Assembly: GCA_036504595.1 (NCBI GenBank)
Contig: DASXUX010000040.1
Coordinates: 1-64,000 of the forward strand
Length of the DNA stretch: 64,000 nt
Origin: DASXUX01 sp036504595
GTDB taxonomy: Bacteria; Planctomycetota; SZUA-567; H5-PLA8
Reading direction: 5' to 3'
Shown here: piece after piece, positions 31,284 to 39,468 of the stretch
Numbering within the stretch: the stretch's first letter is position 1
How the letters are laid out: the number at the start of each line of letters is the position of its first letter
Position numbers and translations under genes: made by a program
The notes under the pieces: model-generated
Database searches by the model: none
What the model was told of the DNA's origin: nothing
What the model saw: the letters and a program-made list of their open reading frames with translations, nothing else

Positions 31284-33548
31284 AATCGCGCATCAAGAGG
31301 TGTTGACCTGCGCGTTTTCTTCGCCAGAATGGAAAGGTTGCGTTCACGGAGACGTTTGATGCCTGAAGCTGGCGAACTCGAGCGGCTGCGTGCGGAGAAA
31401 CTCGCGCTGGAGAAGCGCGTGACGGAGTTGCAGGATGCCTTGGCAGGTGAAGAGAACCTCCGCCGGCTCAACCGCACCCTGAAGGCGCTCAGCAACAGCA
31501 GCCAGGCCTTGATGCGGCTCAGCGATGAAGCCAGCTATCTCAAAGAAAGCTGCCGGATCGTGGTGGAAGACTGCGGCCACAGCATGATGTGGATCGGCAC
31601 AGCCGAGAATGATGAGATCAAATCGGTGCGGCCGGTCGCGTTTGCCGGTTTTGAGGCGGGGTATCTTGAAACCCTGCGCCTGACCTGGGCGGACACCGAG
31701 CGCGGCCGGGGCCCGACCGGCACCTGCATTCGTACGGGTAAGCTTGCGACGTGCCGCAACATGCTCACCGACCCGAATTTCAAACCCTGGCGCGAGGAAG
31801 CCGTGAAGCGCGGCTACGCATCCTCCGCGGCATTTCCGCTGCTGGCCGGCGAGCGCGCGTTCGGCGCCATGACGATTTACTTCCAGGACCCGGATCCTTT
31901 CTCGGACGCCGAACTCCAGTTGCTGACGGAACTGGCCAATGATCTGGCGTATGGAATGGGCGCGCTGCGCATGCGAGCCGCTCACATGCACGCGCGCGAG
32001 TTGCTGCGGCACAGTGAGCAGCGGTATCGCGCGCTGGTGGAGCTTTCGCCGGAGGCGATCTACATCCTGCGAGACAGCAAGATCGTGCAGCTCAATCGCG
32101 CGGCGTTGACGTTGTTCGGCGCTGCGGACGCGGACCAGATCGTGGGAAAGACGCCCTTTGATTTGTTCCGCCCGGAGTTTCACGCGGCTATTCGCGACCG
32201 AATTCGCCGCCTGTTGAAAGGGGAGAACGCCCCGCTGCTAGAGGAACGGATCGTGCGGCTGGACGGAGCGGAGCGCGACGTGGAAGTCGCCGCCGCGCCG
32301 TTTGAGGACCGCGAAGGCCGGTCAATCCAGGTGATCTTGCGCGATATCACCGAGCGCAAACTCAACGAAGCCGCGCTAAGGCGCGCCCGTGCCGACGCCG
32401 AACGTGCCAGCCAGATGAAGGATGAATTTCTGGCGGTGCTTTCGCACGAACTGCGCACGCCGTTGACGACGGTCTACGGCTGGGTGCGCATGCTGCAAAG
32501 CAAGCGGTTGGACGAGGCCAATTCGCAGAAGGGTCTCGAGGTCATCGAGCGAAACCTGAAGACGCAGACGCACTTGATCGAAGACCTGCTCGACGTATCG
32601 CGCATTATCGCAGGGAAAATGAACATCCAGCAGCAGGCTCTGGATTTTGCGGCCATTGCGGCGGGAGTAGTTGAGTCTTTCAGGCCGGTCGCAGAGACGA
32701 AAAAGGTGGCATTGCGCTTTTCGGGCTGCGCGCATCCGTTGCCGCTGTCTGGAGACTCGGCGCGCCTGCAGCAGATGGTCTGGAATCTCGTCTCGAACGC
32801 CGTGAAATTCACGCCATCGGGCGGGCGAGTCGATGTGTGCACCAGCGCGGCGAGCGGGCAGGCGTTGTTGGTGATCAGCGACACGGGGCGTGGAATCAGC
32901 CCCGAATTTCTGCCGCTCATCTTCAATCGTTTTTCGCAGGAGAGCAGCAGCAGCAGCCGGCAGTACAGCGGGTTGGGGCTGGGACTTGCAATCGTGCGGC
33001 ATATCGTCGAACTGCACGGCGGGAGCGTTACGGCGCAAAGCGAAGGCGAGGGGAAGGGCGCAACGTTCAGCATTTCTCTGCCCTTGTTGGAGAGGAATGA
33101 GGTTCCGTCCGTTCTCGTCCATGCCGAAGCAGCTCGCGCGGACGCGTTGTCGGGTTGCGCGATCCTTGTGGTGGAAGACGACCGCGACGTGCGCGAGCTT
33201 CTGGTGGACTGGCTCCGCTCGACTGGCGCACAGGTCAGTGCAGCAGGATCGGTGCCGGCTGCCTTGGAGGTTCTGAGGAGCTTTGAGCCGACCCTGATCG
33301 TGAGCGACATTGGATTGCCCGGTGAGGACGGGTACTCCTTCATGAGAAAATACCGGACGCTTGAAGCCGAGTCTGGACGGAAAGAAACGCCGGCTCTCGC
33401 GCTCACCGGCTATGCTCAGCCCGAGGACATCCGCCGCGCAACGGAAGCGGGGTTTCAGGCGCATTTGTGCAAGCCGATTGATCCCTACTTGTTGATCGGC
33501 CGCATCCGGCAGTTGGTGGCAGAGACGACAGGCGTGCAGACTACCTGA
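31281..33548 (+). CDS. Hybrid sensor histidine kinase (GAF-PAS-HisKA-HATPase-REC)
   Basis: 755 residues from ATG 31281, which lies in the MITE duplication; ATG 31359 with GGAG upstream (MPEAGELERL) is a good alternative. The order is a short coiled coil, a GAF domain (about 60-230; DCGHSMMWIGTAEND), a PAS domain (about 240-355; RYRALVELSPEAIYIL), HisKA with the phospho-His in SHELRTPLTTVYGW near 387, HATPase (N box NLVSNAVKFTPSGG, G boxes SDTGRGIS and GLGLGLAIVRHIVE), and a receiver with the acidic pair VVEDDRDV near 627 and phospho-Asp in SDIGLPGEDG near 674. No membrane segment, so it is a cytoplasmic sensor. It converges with the kinase gene at 33594. Confidence 0.92.
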   Translation: MNRASRGVDLRVFFARMERLRSRRRLMPEAGELERLRAEKLALEKRVTELQDALAGEENLRRLNRTLKALSNSSQALMRLSDEASYLKESCRIVVEDCGHSMMWIGTAENDEIKSVRPVAFAGFEAGYLETLRLTWADTERGRGPTGTCIRTGKLATCRNMLTDPNFKPWREEAVKRGYASSAAFPLLAGERAFGAMTIYFQDPDPFSDAELQLLTELANDLAYGMGALRMRAAHMHARELLRHSEQRYRALVELSPEAIYILRDSKIVQLNRAALTLFGAADADQIVGKTPFDLFRPEFHAAIRDRIRRLLKGENAPLLEERIVRLDGAERDVEVAAAPFEDREGRSIQVILRDITERKLNEAALRRARADAERASQMKDEFLAVLSHELRTPLTTVYGWVRMLQSKRLDEANSQKGLEVIERNLKTQTHLIEDLLDVSRIIAGKMNIQQQALDFAAIAAGVVESFRPVAETKKVALRFSGCAHPLPLSGDSARLQQMVWNLVSNAVKFTPSGGRVDVCTSAASGQALLVISDTGRGISPEFLPLIFNRFSQESSSSSRQYSGLGLGLAIVRHIVELHGGSVTAQSEGEGKGATFSISLPLLERNEVPSVLVHAEAARADALSGCAILVVEDDRDVRELLVDWLRSTGAQVSAAGSVPAALEVLRSFEPTLIVSDIGLPGEDGYSFMRKYRTLEAESGRKETPALALTGYAQPEDIRRATEAGFQAHLCKPIDPYLLIGRIRQLVAETTGVQTT

Positions 33549-33593
33549 CGGCCAACTCAGTGATCGAGCGACTCCGGGCCCACTGCTCACTGG

Positions 33594-35408
33594 TCAGCCG
33601 GCTGATGCCGGCAACAGAATGGTGAAGCGGGTGCCTTCGCCAAGGCGGCTGCAAACTTTAATCGCCGCCTTATGGCCGCGCACGATGCCTATCACAGCGG
33701 CCAGTCCCAGACCTCGGCCAGAGGCTTTTGTGGAGAAGAACGGATCGAAGATGCGCGAAAGCGTCAGTTCGTCCATTCCAGCGCCCGTATCGGAAACCTC
33801 CATCACGACAACCTCGCGCGCGCTCGATGGCAGATAGGATCTCGACATCGTTGCCACGGCACTGCCTGTAGCGCCGGCGTCCCTGCCGGCCGTGGTAGCG
33901 CCGGCCGTGGCAGTGCCGGAATCCCTGCTGGCCGGCGCCGCCCCGCGGCCGGTCTTCAACCGAATGCTGCCGCCCTTCTGGCCGATCGCTTCGGCCGCGT
34001 TGATGATCAGATTCATCACCACCTGGCGAAGTTGAGTCGGATCGGCGGAGATCTTCGCCAGGTCTGAGCAGAGGTCGAGTTGGAAAGTGACATGCGGACC
34101 GATGGAGGGCTGGAGCAAATGGGACAGCTCGCGGATCAGCGTGTTCAAATCGGTCGGCTGTTTGGAGAGCCCGCCCTTGCCGGAGAAGGCGAGCAACTGT
34201 TTGCATAGGTCGGCGGCCTGGCGCGTCGCCGTTTCGATGTTGGTCAGATACGTGGCCATGCCCGAGTCAGCCTTGGCTGGTAGCGCCGGCGTCCCTGCCG
34301 GCGCCACCGCTGCGGCTTTGCTCTGCGCCATCACGCTCATCAAACCCAGATTTCCCATGATGGCGCCCAGAAGATTATTGAAATCGTGCGCGATGCCGCC
34401 GGCCAGCACGCCCAGGCTTTCCAGCTTCTGGGCCTCCAGCAGTTTGCGCTCCAGCGCCATGCGTGTTTCCTCGGCGGCGCGGCGTTCGGTAATATCTGTA
34501 GCGATCGCGCACACTGCGTACGCCGCGCCGTCCGGGCCGCAGAGCGGGAATTTTACGCAGAGATAAATCTGGTGGGTGTTGCCGGCCCCCGCGTCGGCTG
34601 GGACGCCTCCACCGTCAGCCGTGGCGCCATGCCAGAGTTCCTCGCTGGTGACCGGACGGCGGGTATCGAGGACGCGCTGGTCTTCCGCCTGTTGCCGGTC
34701 GGCCTGTTCCTGGGAGAAAAGATCGTAATCGGTGCGGCCGGTGATCCAATCTTTGGTGGTATTGAACAGGGATTCGAACTGCCGATTCACCAGCATGTAC
34801 CGGCCGGAAGTGTCTTTCAGCCAGATCACGGCGGCGGAGTTGTCGATGATGGCCTGAAGCTGCTGCTGGCTGCTGGCGAGTTGTTCGAGCCGGACGCGCG
34901 ACTCGTGAGCCAGGTTCCACTTTTCGGTCAGAGCAAAGGCGATCTGACGCGCTTCAATCGCGTCGAAGGGCTTCTTTAAGATCAGCAGACGATCCGTTTG
35001 GCCCAGGCGCCCGGCGATCTGGTCCCACGAGTAATCTGAGAACGCCGAACAAATGACGGCCTGAACGGATGGATCTTCTTTCCAGATGCGGCTGAGGGTC
35101 TCGACACCATCCATGCCCGGCGGCATCCGCACGTCAACGAAGGCCAGCGCATACGGCTTGCCGTCGTGCAGGGCTTTGCGGACTTTCTCCAGACCCTCCG
35201 CGCCCTGATAGGCGCTATCGATGCTGAACGTCGCAGGGGGCTCCGTCCCGACTGCGACGCCTTCGTGCGCCATGTCAAATAGTTTGCTTTCCTGCAGGCT
35301 CAGGGCATCTCGGCCGCCGCCCGGATTGAGGATCTTGGCGAAGGCGCCGTGGATTTCCTCATTGTCGTCAATAATGAGCACACGACGGTTTTTTGCTGTA
35401 GAGCTCAT
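33594..35408 (-). CDS. Receiver-PAS sensor histidine kinase
   Basis: 604 residues; AAAGGTG precedes the ATG. An N-terminal receiver (VLIIDDNEEIHG; phospho-Asp in FVDVRMPPGMDG near 93; Lys in LILKKPF) has an insertion of about 45 residues between helix 1 and strand 2. A PAS domain follows (QLQAIIDNSAAVIWLKD, about 180-310), then HisKA of the GGIAHDFNNLLGAIMGN type with the phospho-His near 341, and HATPase (LINAAEAIG, SDTGAGMDE, GRGLGLAAVIGIVRGH). Three spots carry peptides from the GC-rich element: GGGVPADAGAGNT in the PAS domain, VAPAGTPALPA after HisKA, and a longer compound stretch (APASRDSGTATAGATTAGRD) in the ATPase domain. It lies downstream of the membrane kinase at 35526 and may receive phosphate from it. 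Confidence 0.9.
   Translation of the reverse strand: MSSTAKNRRVLIIDDNEEIHGAFAKILNPGGGRDALSLQESKLFDMAHEGVAVGTEPPATFSIDSAYQGAEGLEKVRKALHDGKPYALAFVDVRMPPGMDGVETLSRIWKEDPSVQAVICSAFSDYSWDQIAGRLGQTDRLLILKKPFDAIEARQIAFALTEKWNLAHESRVRLEQLASSQQQLQAIIDNSAAVIWLKDTSGRYMLVNRQFESLFNTTKDWITGRTDYDLFSQEQADRQQAEDQRVLDTRRPVTSEELWHGATADGGGVPADAGAGNTHQIYLCVKFPLCGPDGAAYAVCAIATDITERRAAEETRMALERKLLEAQKLESLGVLAGGIAHDFNNLLGAIMGNLGLMSVMAQSKAAAVAPAGTPALPAKADSGMATYLTNIETATRQAADLCKQLLAFSGKGGLSKQPTDLNTLIRELSHLLQPSIGPHVTFQLDLCSDLAKISADPTQLRQVVMNLIINAAEAIGQKGGSIRLKTGRGAAPASRDSGTATAGATTAGRDAGATGSAVATMSRSYLPSSAREVVVMEVSDTGAGMDELTLSRIFDPFFSTKASGRGLGLAAVIGIVRGHKAAIKVCSRLGEGTRFTILLPASAG
33867..33950. repeat. Compound GC-rich palindromic element inside the HATPase domain coding region
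   Basis: Two to three partial copies of the GTAGCGCCGGC...GCCGGC element are joined here. On the coding (minus) strand they are read as TAGRDAGAT-type peptide, the same frame as in the GH116 and Lon genes. The insertion falls between the strand LKTGRG and EVVVMEVSDTG. Confidence 0.8.
34279..34308. repeat. 30-bp copy of the palindromic element in the kinase gene
   Basis: GGTAGCGCCGGC (34279-34290) and GCCGGCGCCACC (34297-34308) are inverted arms around GTCCCT. It is read in another frame here (VAPAGTPALP). Confidence 0.8.
34575..34613. repeat. Diverged copy of the palindromic element in the PAS domain coding region
   Basis: GGTGTTGCCGGC at 34575 and a GGGACGCCTCCACC end near 34613 resemble the element with several changes; it encodes GGGVPADAGAGNT. 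Confidence 0.6.
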
Positions 35409-35470
35409 AACGCACCTTTCATACCACGGTCAGCGCTGGAAACCAGTCGAGTGCGCTGCACCACTGTACC

Positions 35471-35508
35471 GCAGGCGTCCTCGCCTGCAGACGGCGGCGA
35501 AGCCGCCG
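35471..35508. repeat. Pair of GC-rich hairpins between two kinase genes
   Basis: GCAGGCG-TCCT-CGCCTGC (35471-35488) and CGGCGGC-GAA-GCCGCCG (35492-35508) are adjacent perfect stem-loops in the 117-bp gap 35409-35525. No T-run follows. They may be REP-like or stabilise mRNA ends. Confidence 0.65.
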
Positions 35509-35525
35509 CCTTCTTCAACGGGCTG

Positions 35526-38500
35526 CTATGGCTGCGGCGCCGCTTGCGCGGGCAGTTCGAGCGTGAAGCTGGCGCCTTTTCCCGGTCCCTCACTTTGAGC
35601 CACCAGCACGCCGCCCAACGACTGAGCGGCCAGCGCGCTGCTGTGCAGTCCGAATCCATGGCCTTCTTTTCGCGTTGTGAAACCGTAGCGGAAAATGCGC
35701 GGCAGGTCGTCTGGCGCGATTCCCAGCCCGTTATCGCTGATCACGATCTGCACACGGCCCTCTCCGGGGCTTCGCAGTTGGATCGTGATTCGCCGGTTGC
35801 CCTGTGCGTTTTCGACCACGGCGTAGCGGGCGTTGCTGAGCAGGTTGACGAGTATCTGGAGAACCTTGTGCTTCTCGACGTCCATCGGCGGCAGTGGCGC
35901 GAAGTCGCGCACGATATCGATCTGGTGCCGTGAAATAGCCGCGGAGTTGATGCGGATGGCATCTTCAATCAGCCCGGAGAGCGCCATGCGTTCGCGCACG
36001 CCGGCGACGCCGGCGTAGGACTGCTGCATGCCGACAATGTTGCGGATGTGGCTGATGTTCCGGTTCAGCGATTCGAGCTCCTGGAGCATGTTGCGGTTCT
36101 CGTCCAGGAGGTGCTTGGACAAGGCATCCATGTACGGGATGAGCTGCGAGCCCTTCGGATCGTTGGCCAGGAATTGCGGCAGATTCTGAACGTTCTGCTT
36201 CAGCATTTCGACGATACGCGAGAGCATGGACAGGCGCGATTGGCGCAGCGCGTCGCTGATGATGGTTGCCGAAGCATTAATGCCTGTGAGCACGTTTCCG
36301 ACGTTATGGAGCACGCTCGTCGCGATTTCGGACATGCCCGCGCGGTGAGCGGTTTCGACGAGTTGCCGGTGTGCTTCGCGCAGGGCGTTTTCCGTGCGTT
36401 TGCGGTCGGTGATGTCCAGGTTGATGCCCACCCACGTCGTGATTTCGCCCCGTTCGTTGCGCACGGGAACGCCGCGGCTGAGAATATCGTGGAAGACGCC
36501 GTCGGCGCCGTGAATGCGGTGCTCATAATCCCACATGGCCCCCAGGTTGCGGCAGCGTTCCCAGTCGGCAAGGGTGCGCTGGATATCTTCGGGCGGGAGC
36601 AGGTGCGTCCATCCCAGCGCCTTGCACTGATCGAGCGTGGTGCCGGCCATCTTGAGGAAGCTGTCGCTCAGATAGATCGTTCCGCCGTCGGGCGCGCACA
36701 TCCAGAATCCGAAGGGAAGCAATTCGCCGATGCTCCGATACCGCTGTTCGCTTTCGCGGAGTGCTTCTTCGGCGCGCTTGCGTTTGGTGATATCTTGCGC
36801 GACGCCGGTGATCAGGATGGCCTCGCCAGTGCTGTCGCGCGTGATCCTTGCGGTGCCGGAGACATAGCGCACGTTTTCGGCGTGATCGAGGATGCGGAAA
36901 TCGACCGTGTAACCGGTCGCGTCGGACTTTAGCGCGCGCTCGATCGTCTGCGATACGCGGGTTCGGTCGTCGGGGTGGATGCGCGAGGTAAACCATTCGA
37001 TCGTGGTCGCGGTGCTGGGGTCGGCATCAAAGATCTCGTACGACAATCCGTCCCAGTGCGACCGGCCCGTGCGCAGATCCCAGGTCCAGCGGCCCAATCG
37101 CGCAATGCTCTTGGCTTCCGCCAGCAGCGCCTCGCTCTCGCGCAGAGCGGCCTCGGCCTCCTTGCGGTCGGTGATGTCCTGCGAGACGCCCGTGACCTGC
37201 CACGGATTGCCCTCGCCGTCCCGGCTGATGCGGCCGATCGTGTTCAGGTAGCGAACGCGGCCGGCGCGATCCACAATCCGAAAATCCATTTCGTACGAAC
37301 CGGCGCCCGAGTGCAGCGCCTGTTGAATGACGCGCGCTTTTGGACGGTCTTCCGGATGCGTCAGGCGCAGGAAGGTTCTGGCGTGCATGGGCGTGCCCGA
37401 GGGCACATCGAAGATGTTCCATAATTGCGAGCTGCCCGTGACGATTCCGGTCTTCAGATCCCAAGTCCAGTTGGCCAGGCGGGCGATGCGCTGCGCGGCT
37501 TCGAGCCTGGCTTCGCTTTCGCGCAGGAACTCTTCGGCTTGCTTGCGCTCGGTGATATCCTGCGTGACGCCGTTGACGTGGAGAGCCTTGCCGCTGCTGT
37601 CGCGTGCGATGCGGGCGATTCTGAAGACATAACGCACGTGCCCTTGCCGGTCCAAAATGCGGTGATCGAGCGTGTATGAGGGCGCGCCGGAAAGAACGGC
37701 TTCATTGACAACGCGGGCGACCCGGACCCGATCATCGGGGTGCACGCGCGACTGGAAGAGTTCGTAGTCGGGTTTTACCTCGGGATCGACGTCAAAGATC
37801 TCGTACATGAACTGGTTCCACACCATCTTTCCTGAACCGGGCTCCCAGCTCCAGCTCCCCAGGCGCGCGATGCGTTGCGCGGCCGAGAGCTTGGCCTCGC
37901 TCTCGCGCAAGGCGTCTTCGGCGAGACGCCGGTCGAGGATTTCGCGGCGGAGCACATCGTTGGCTCGAGCGAGTTCGGCCGTGCGCGACTTGACGCGCTC
38001 TTCCAACAGCGCGTGCGCGTCGGTAAGAGCTTTTTCGTGGGCGCCCATTTGGGCGAGCATGTCGTTGAAGCCGTCCACGAGCTGACCGACCTCGTCCTTT
38101 GAGCCGGCCGAGGCGCGGATGCTGTAGTCTTTGTTCCGCGACACTTGTTGAGCGGTTTGGGCGAGGTCGAGGATGGGACGTGAAATAATCCGCTGCAGGA
38201 TCATCGAAAGAACGCCCGCCAGCAGCAGCGGGATCGCCAGGTAGATGCCGGAGATGATTGCATCCTTGCGCAAGCGGCCGTAAAGCTCTTCGAAGTCGCT
38301 GCACAGGAAGATGGTTCCGATCTGCTCGCGTTCCAGCAGTATCGGCCGGTAGAGATGCAGGTGATCGCCAGCAAAGCGGTAAGAGACAGGCTCCGGCGTC
38401 GGCGGCGCGTCCGCGCTCTTCTCGCTCGCATGATAAGCGGCAAACAGCTTCCCATTTTTGTAAATCGCCGCGCAACGAATGCTCGGCCGCACGCGTAAGG

Positions 38501-38744
38501 TGGCGAGTATCTGCTCGGCGTCTCGCTGCCGGTCGAATTCAATTGCGGCAGCGGTGTTTGCCCCGATCACGTCTGCCAGCCCGCCCACGTCGCGCACGAT
38601 GCGGTCTTCGAAGGTCACAACTTCATAGATGATATGCGCGGCGGAGCTGACCAACAAAGCAGCCACGCTGGTCAGCATGATGATCCAGATGAGCTTCCAT
38701 CTTATAGACATGTCACGCAGCTTGCGCATGGTCGTGCTTCTCAT
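35526..38744 (-). CDS. Membrane CHASE8-HAMP-multi-PAS sensor histidine kinase
   Basis: 1072 residues (alternative ATG at 38729). First helix KLIWIIMLTSVAALLVSSAA, then a periplasmic CHASE8-type domain (about 35-165; ANTAAAIEFDRQRDAEQILATL, IRCAAIYKNGKLFAAYH, cited in part), a second helix near 175-200, HAMP (ISRPILDLAQTAQQVSRNKDYSIRA, cited in part), a coiled coil, and four PAS domains starting near 288, 420, 545 and 670. The first three share the AAQRIARLGSW-type entry and look like internal duplications. The H box is the unusual VLHNVGNVLTGI near 811, and the HATPase has NLLSNARYAV, SDNGLGI and GHGFGLHSSALAAQSLGG. CHASE8 is the domain controlled by YfiR in the YfiBNR system; a YfiR-type gene lies directly upstream (38860), so the two probably interact in the periplasm (inference). 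Confidence 0.9.
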   Translation of the reverse strand: MRSTTMRKLRDMSIRWKLIWIIMLTSVAALLVSSAAHIIYEVVTFEDRIVRDVGGLADVIGANTAAAIEFDRQRDAEQILATLRVRPSIRCAAIYKNGKLFAAYHASEKSADAPPTPEPVSYRFAGDHLHLYRPILLEREQIGTIFLCSDFEELYGRLRKDAIISGIYLAIPLLLAGVLSMILQRIISRPILDLAQTAQQVSRNKDYSIRASAGSKDEVGQLVDGFNDMLAQMGAHEKALTDAHALLEERVKSRTAELARANDVLRREILDRRLAEDALRESEAKLSAAQRIARLGSWSWEPGSGKMVWNQFMYEIFDVDPEVKPDYELFQSRVHPDDRVRVARVVNEAVLSGAPSYTLDHRILDRQGHVRYVFRIARIARDSSGKALHVNGVTQDITERKQAEEFLRESEARLEAAQRIARLANWTWDLKTGIVTGSSQLWNIFDVPSGTPMHARTFLRLTHPEDRPKARVIQQALHSGAGSYEMDFRIVDRAGRVRYLNTIGRISRDGEGNPWQVTGVSQDITDRKEAEAALRESEALLAEAKSIARLGRWTWDLRTGRSHWDGLSYEIFDADPSTATTIEWFTSRIHPDDRTRVSQTIERALKSDATGYTVDFRILDHAENVRYVSGTARITRDSTGEAILITGVAQDITKRKRAEEALRESEQRYRSIGELLPFGFWMCAPDGGTIYLSDSFLKMAGTTLDQCKALGWTHLLPPEDIQRTLADWERCRNLGAMWDYEHRIHGADGVFHDILSRGVPVRNERGEITTWVGINLDITDRKRTENALREAHRQLVETAHRAGMSEIATSVLHNVGNVLTGINASATIISDALRQSRLSMLSRIVEMLKQNVQNLPQFLANDPKGSQLIPYMDALSKHLLDENRNMLQELESLNRNISHIRNIVGMQQSYAGVAGVRERMALSGLIEDAIRINSAAISRHQIDIVRDFAPLPPMDVEKHKVLQILVNLLSNARYAVVENAQGNRRITIQLRSPGEGRVQIVISDNGLGIAPDDLPRIFRYGFTTRKEGHGFGLHSSALAAQSLGGVLVAQSEGPGKGASFTLELPAQAAPQP

Positions 38745-38750
38745 TGACTT

Positions 38751-38859
38751 GTGGCACGCATGTGAGCGGCGTCGGCTCTTGGCGCCAGGTTCATGCGTGC
38801 GTTCGACTGTTTTGCACGCATAAGTTCGCGCAAACGACGCGCGAACGTATGCGTGCCAC
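38751..38859. repeat. 109-bp inverted-repeat element (GTGGCACGCAT arms) between yfiR-like and kinase genes
   Basis: GTGGCACGCAT (38751-38761) and ATGCGTGCCAC (38849-38859) are perfect 11-bp inverted repeats that fill the gap exactly from near the kinase start to the YfiR-like stop. Inside are a second ATGCGTGC/GCACGCAT pair and GTTCGCG/CGCGAAC. A related GCACGCATGAG lies near 51156. It looks like a REP/BIME-type or degenerate MITE element; no clear target duplication was seen. Confidence 0.7.
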
Positions 38860-39468
38860 CTACTTGTCCCGGACGATCTTTGAGAGCTTCAGGAGCTGCG
38901 AGCTGATCTGCAGCCCTGCGCGTTTGGCCGCGTCCGGGTTGACGGCGAAACGCACTTTCCCTTCCGAAAGATAAAATCCAACGATGCCGCCGCGCTCGGC
39001 GAATTCCTCGCTGTCGCCGACGGTCAGCGTGGCGCTTTTCTTCAGCGTTTGCAGAACCTTTGAGACGCGCTCGGGAGAACCACCGATGAAAAGCAGGTGG
39101 CAGGCGGGAGTGTCGGCGCCGGCCGCATCGGACTGGAAATCTTCGAATGTGGCGTAGCGTTTCACAACGATGCGGCGGTCGTGGGCCTTGCGGTCGGCGA
39201 GCGCGCGGTCGAACGCGGCGCCGAAGGGATCGTCGCCGAGAATGCCCACGACGACGGCAGCGTCTTGGTCTTTGAAGGCGCTGGGCGGCCAGTCCACGAA
39301 TTTGAGGAAGTTGAAGATGAACACGGCCTTGACGTCGTATTCGCGCGCTTCCTCGGCACGCGACGGCGCGGCGGGCAGCAGTGCAAGCGCCAGCAGGCCG
39401 GGGAGCATCCCGGCGGCAGACAGTACAGTCGTTCGGGCGCGCGGCCCGCTCAGAATCTCAGTTTGCAC
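38860..39468 (-). CDS. YfiR-family (DUF4154) periplasmic protein
   Basis: 202 residues, GTG start at 39468 lying within the last codons of the TonB receptor gene (19-bp overlap). The signal peptide is followed by YDVKAVFIFNFLKFVDWP, the family hallmark, then VVVGILGDDPFGAAFDRAL, RIVVKRYATFEDF, CHLLFIGGSPERVSKVLQTL, SATLTVGDSEEFAERGGIVGFYL and VRFAVNPDAAKRAGLQISSQLLKLSKIV (cited in parts). All conserved blocks are present. In Pseudomonas, YfiR represses the CHASE8 diguanylate cyclase YfiN; here the only CHASE8 protein near is a histidine kinase encoded next, which suggests it represses or tunes that kinase. Confidence 0.88.
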   Translation of the reverse strand: MQTEILSGPRARTTVLSAAGMLPGLLALALLPAAPSRAEEAREYDVKAVFIFNFLKFVDWPPSAFKDQDAAVVVGILGDDPFGAAFDRALADRKAHDRRIVVKRYATFEDFQSDAAGADTPACHLLFIGGSPERVSKVLQTLKKSATLTVGDSEEFAERGGIVGFYLSEGKVRFAVNPDAAKRAGLQISSQLLKLSKIVRDK

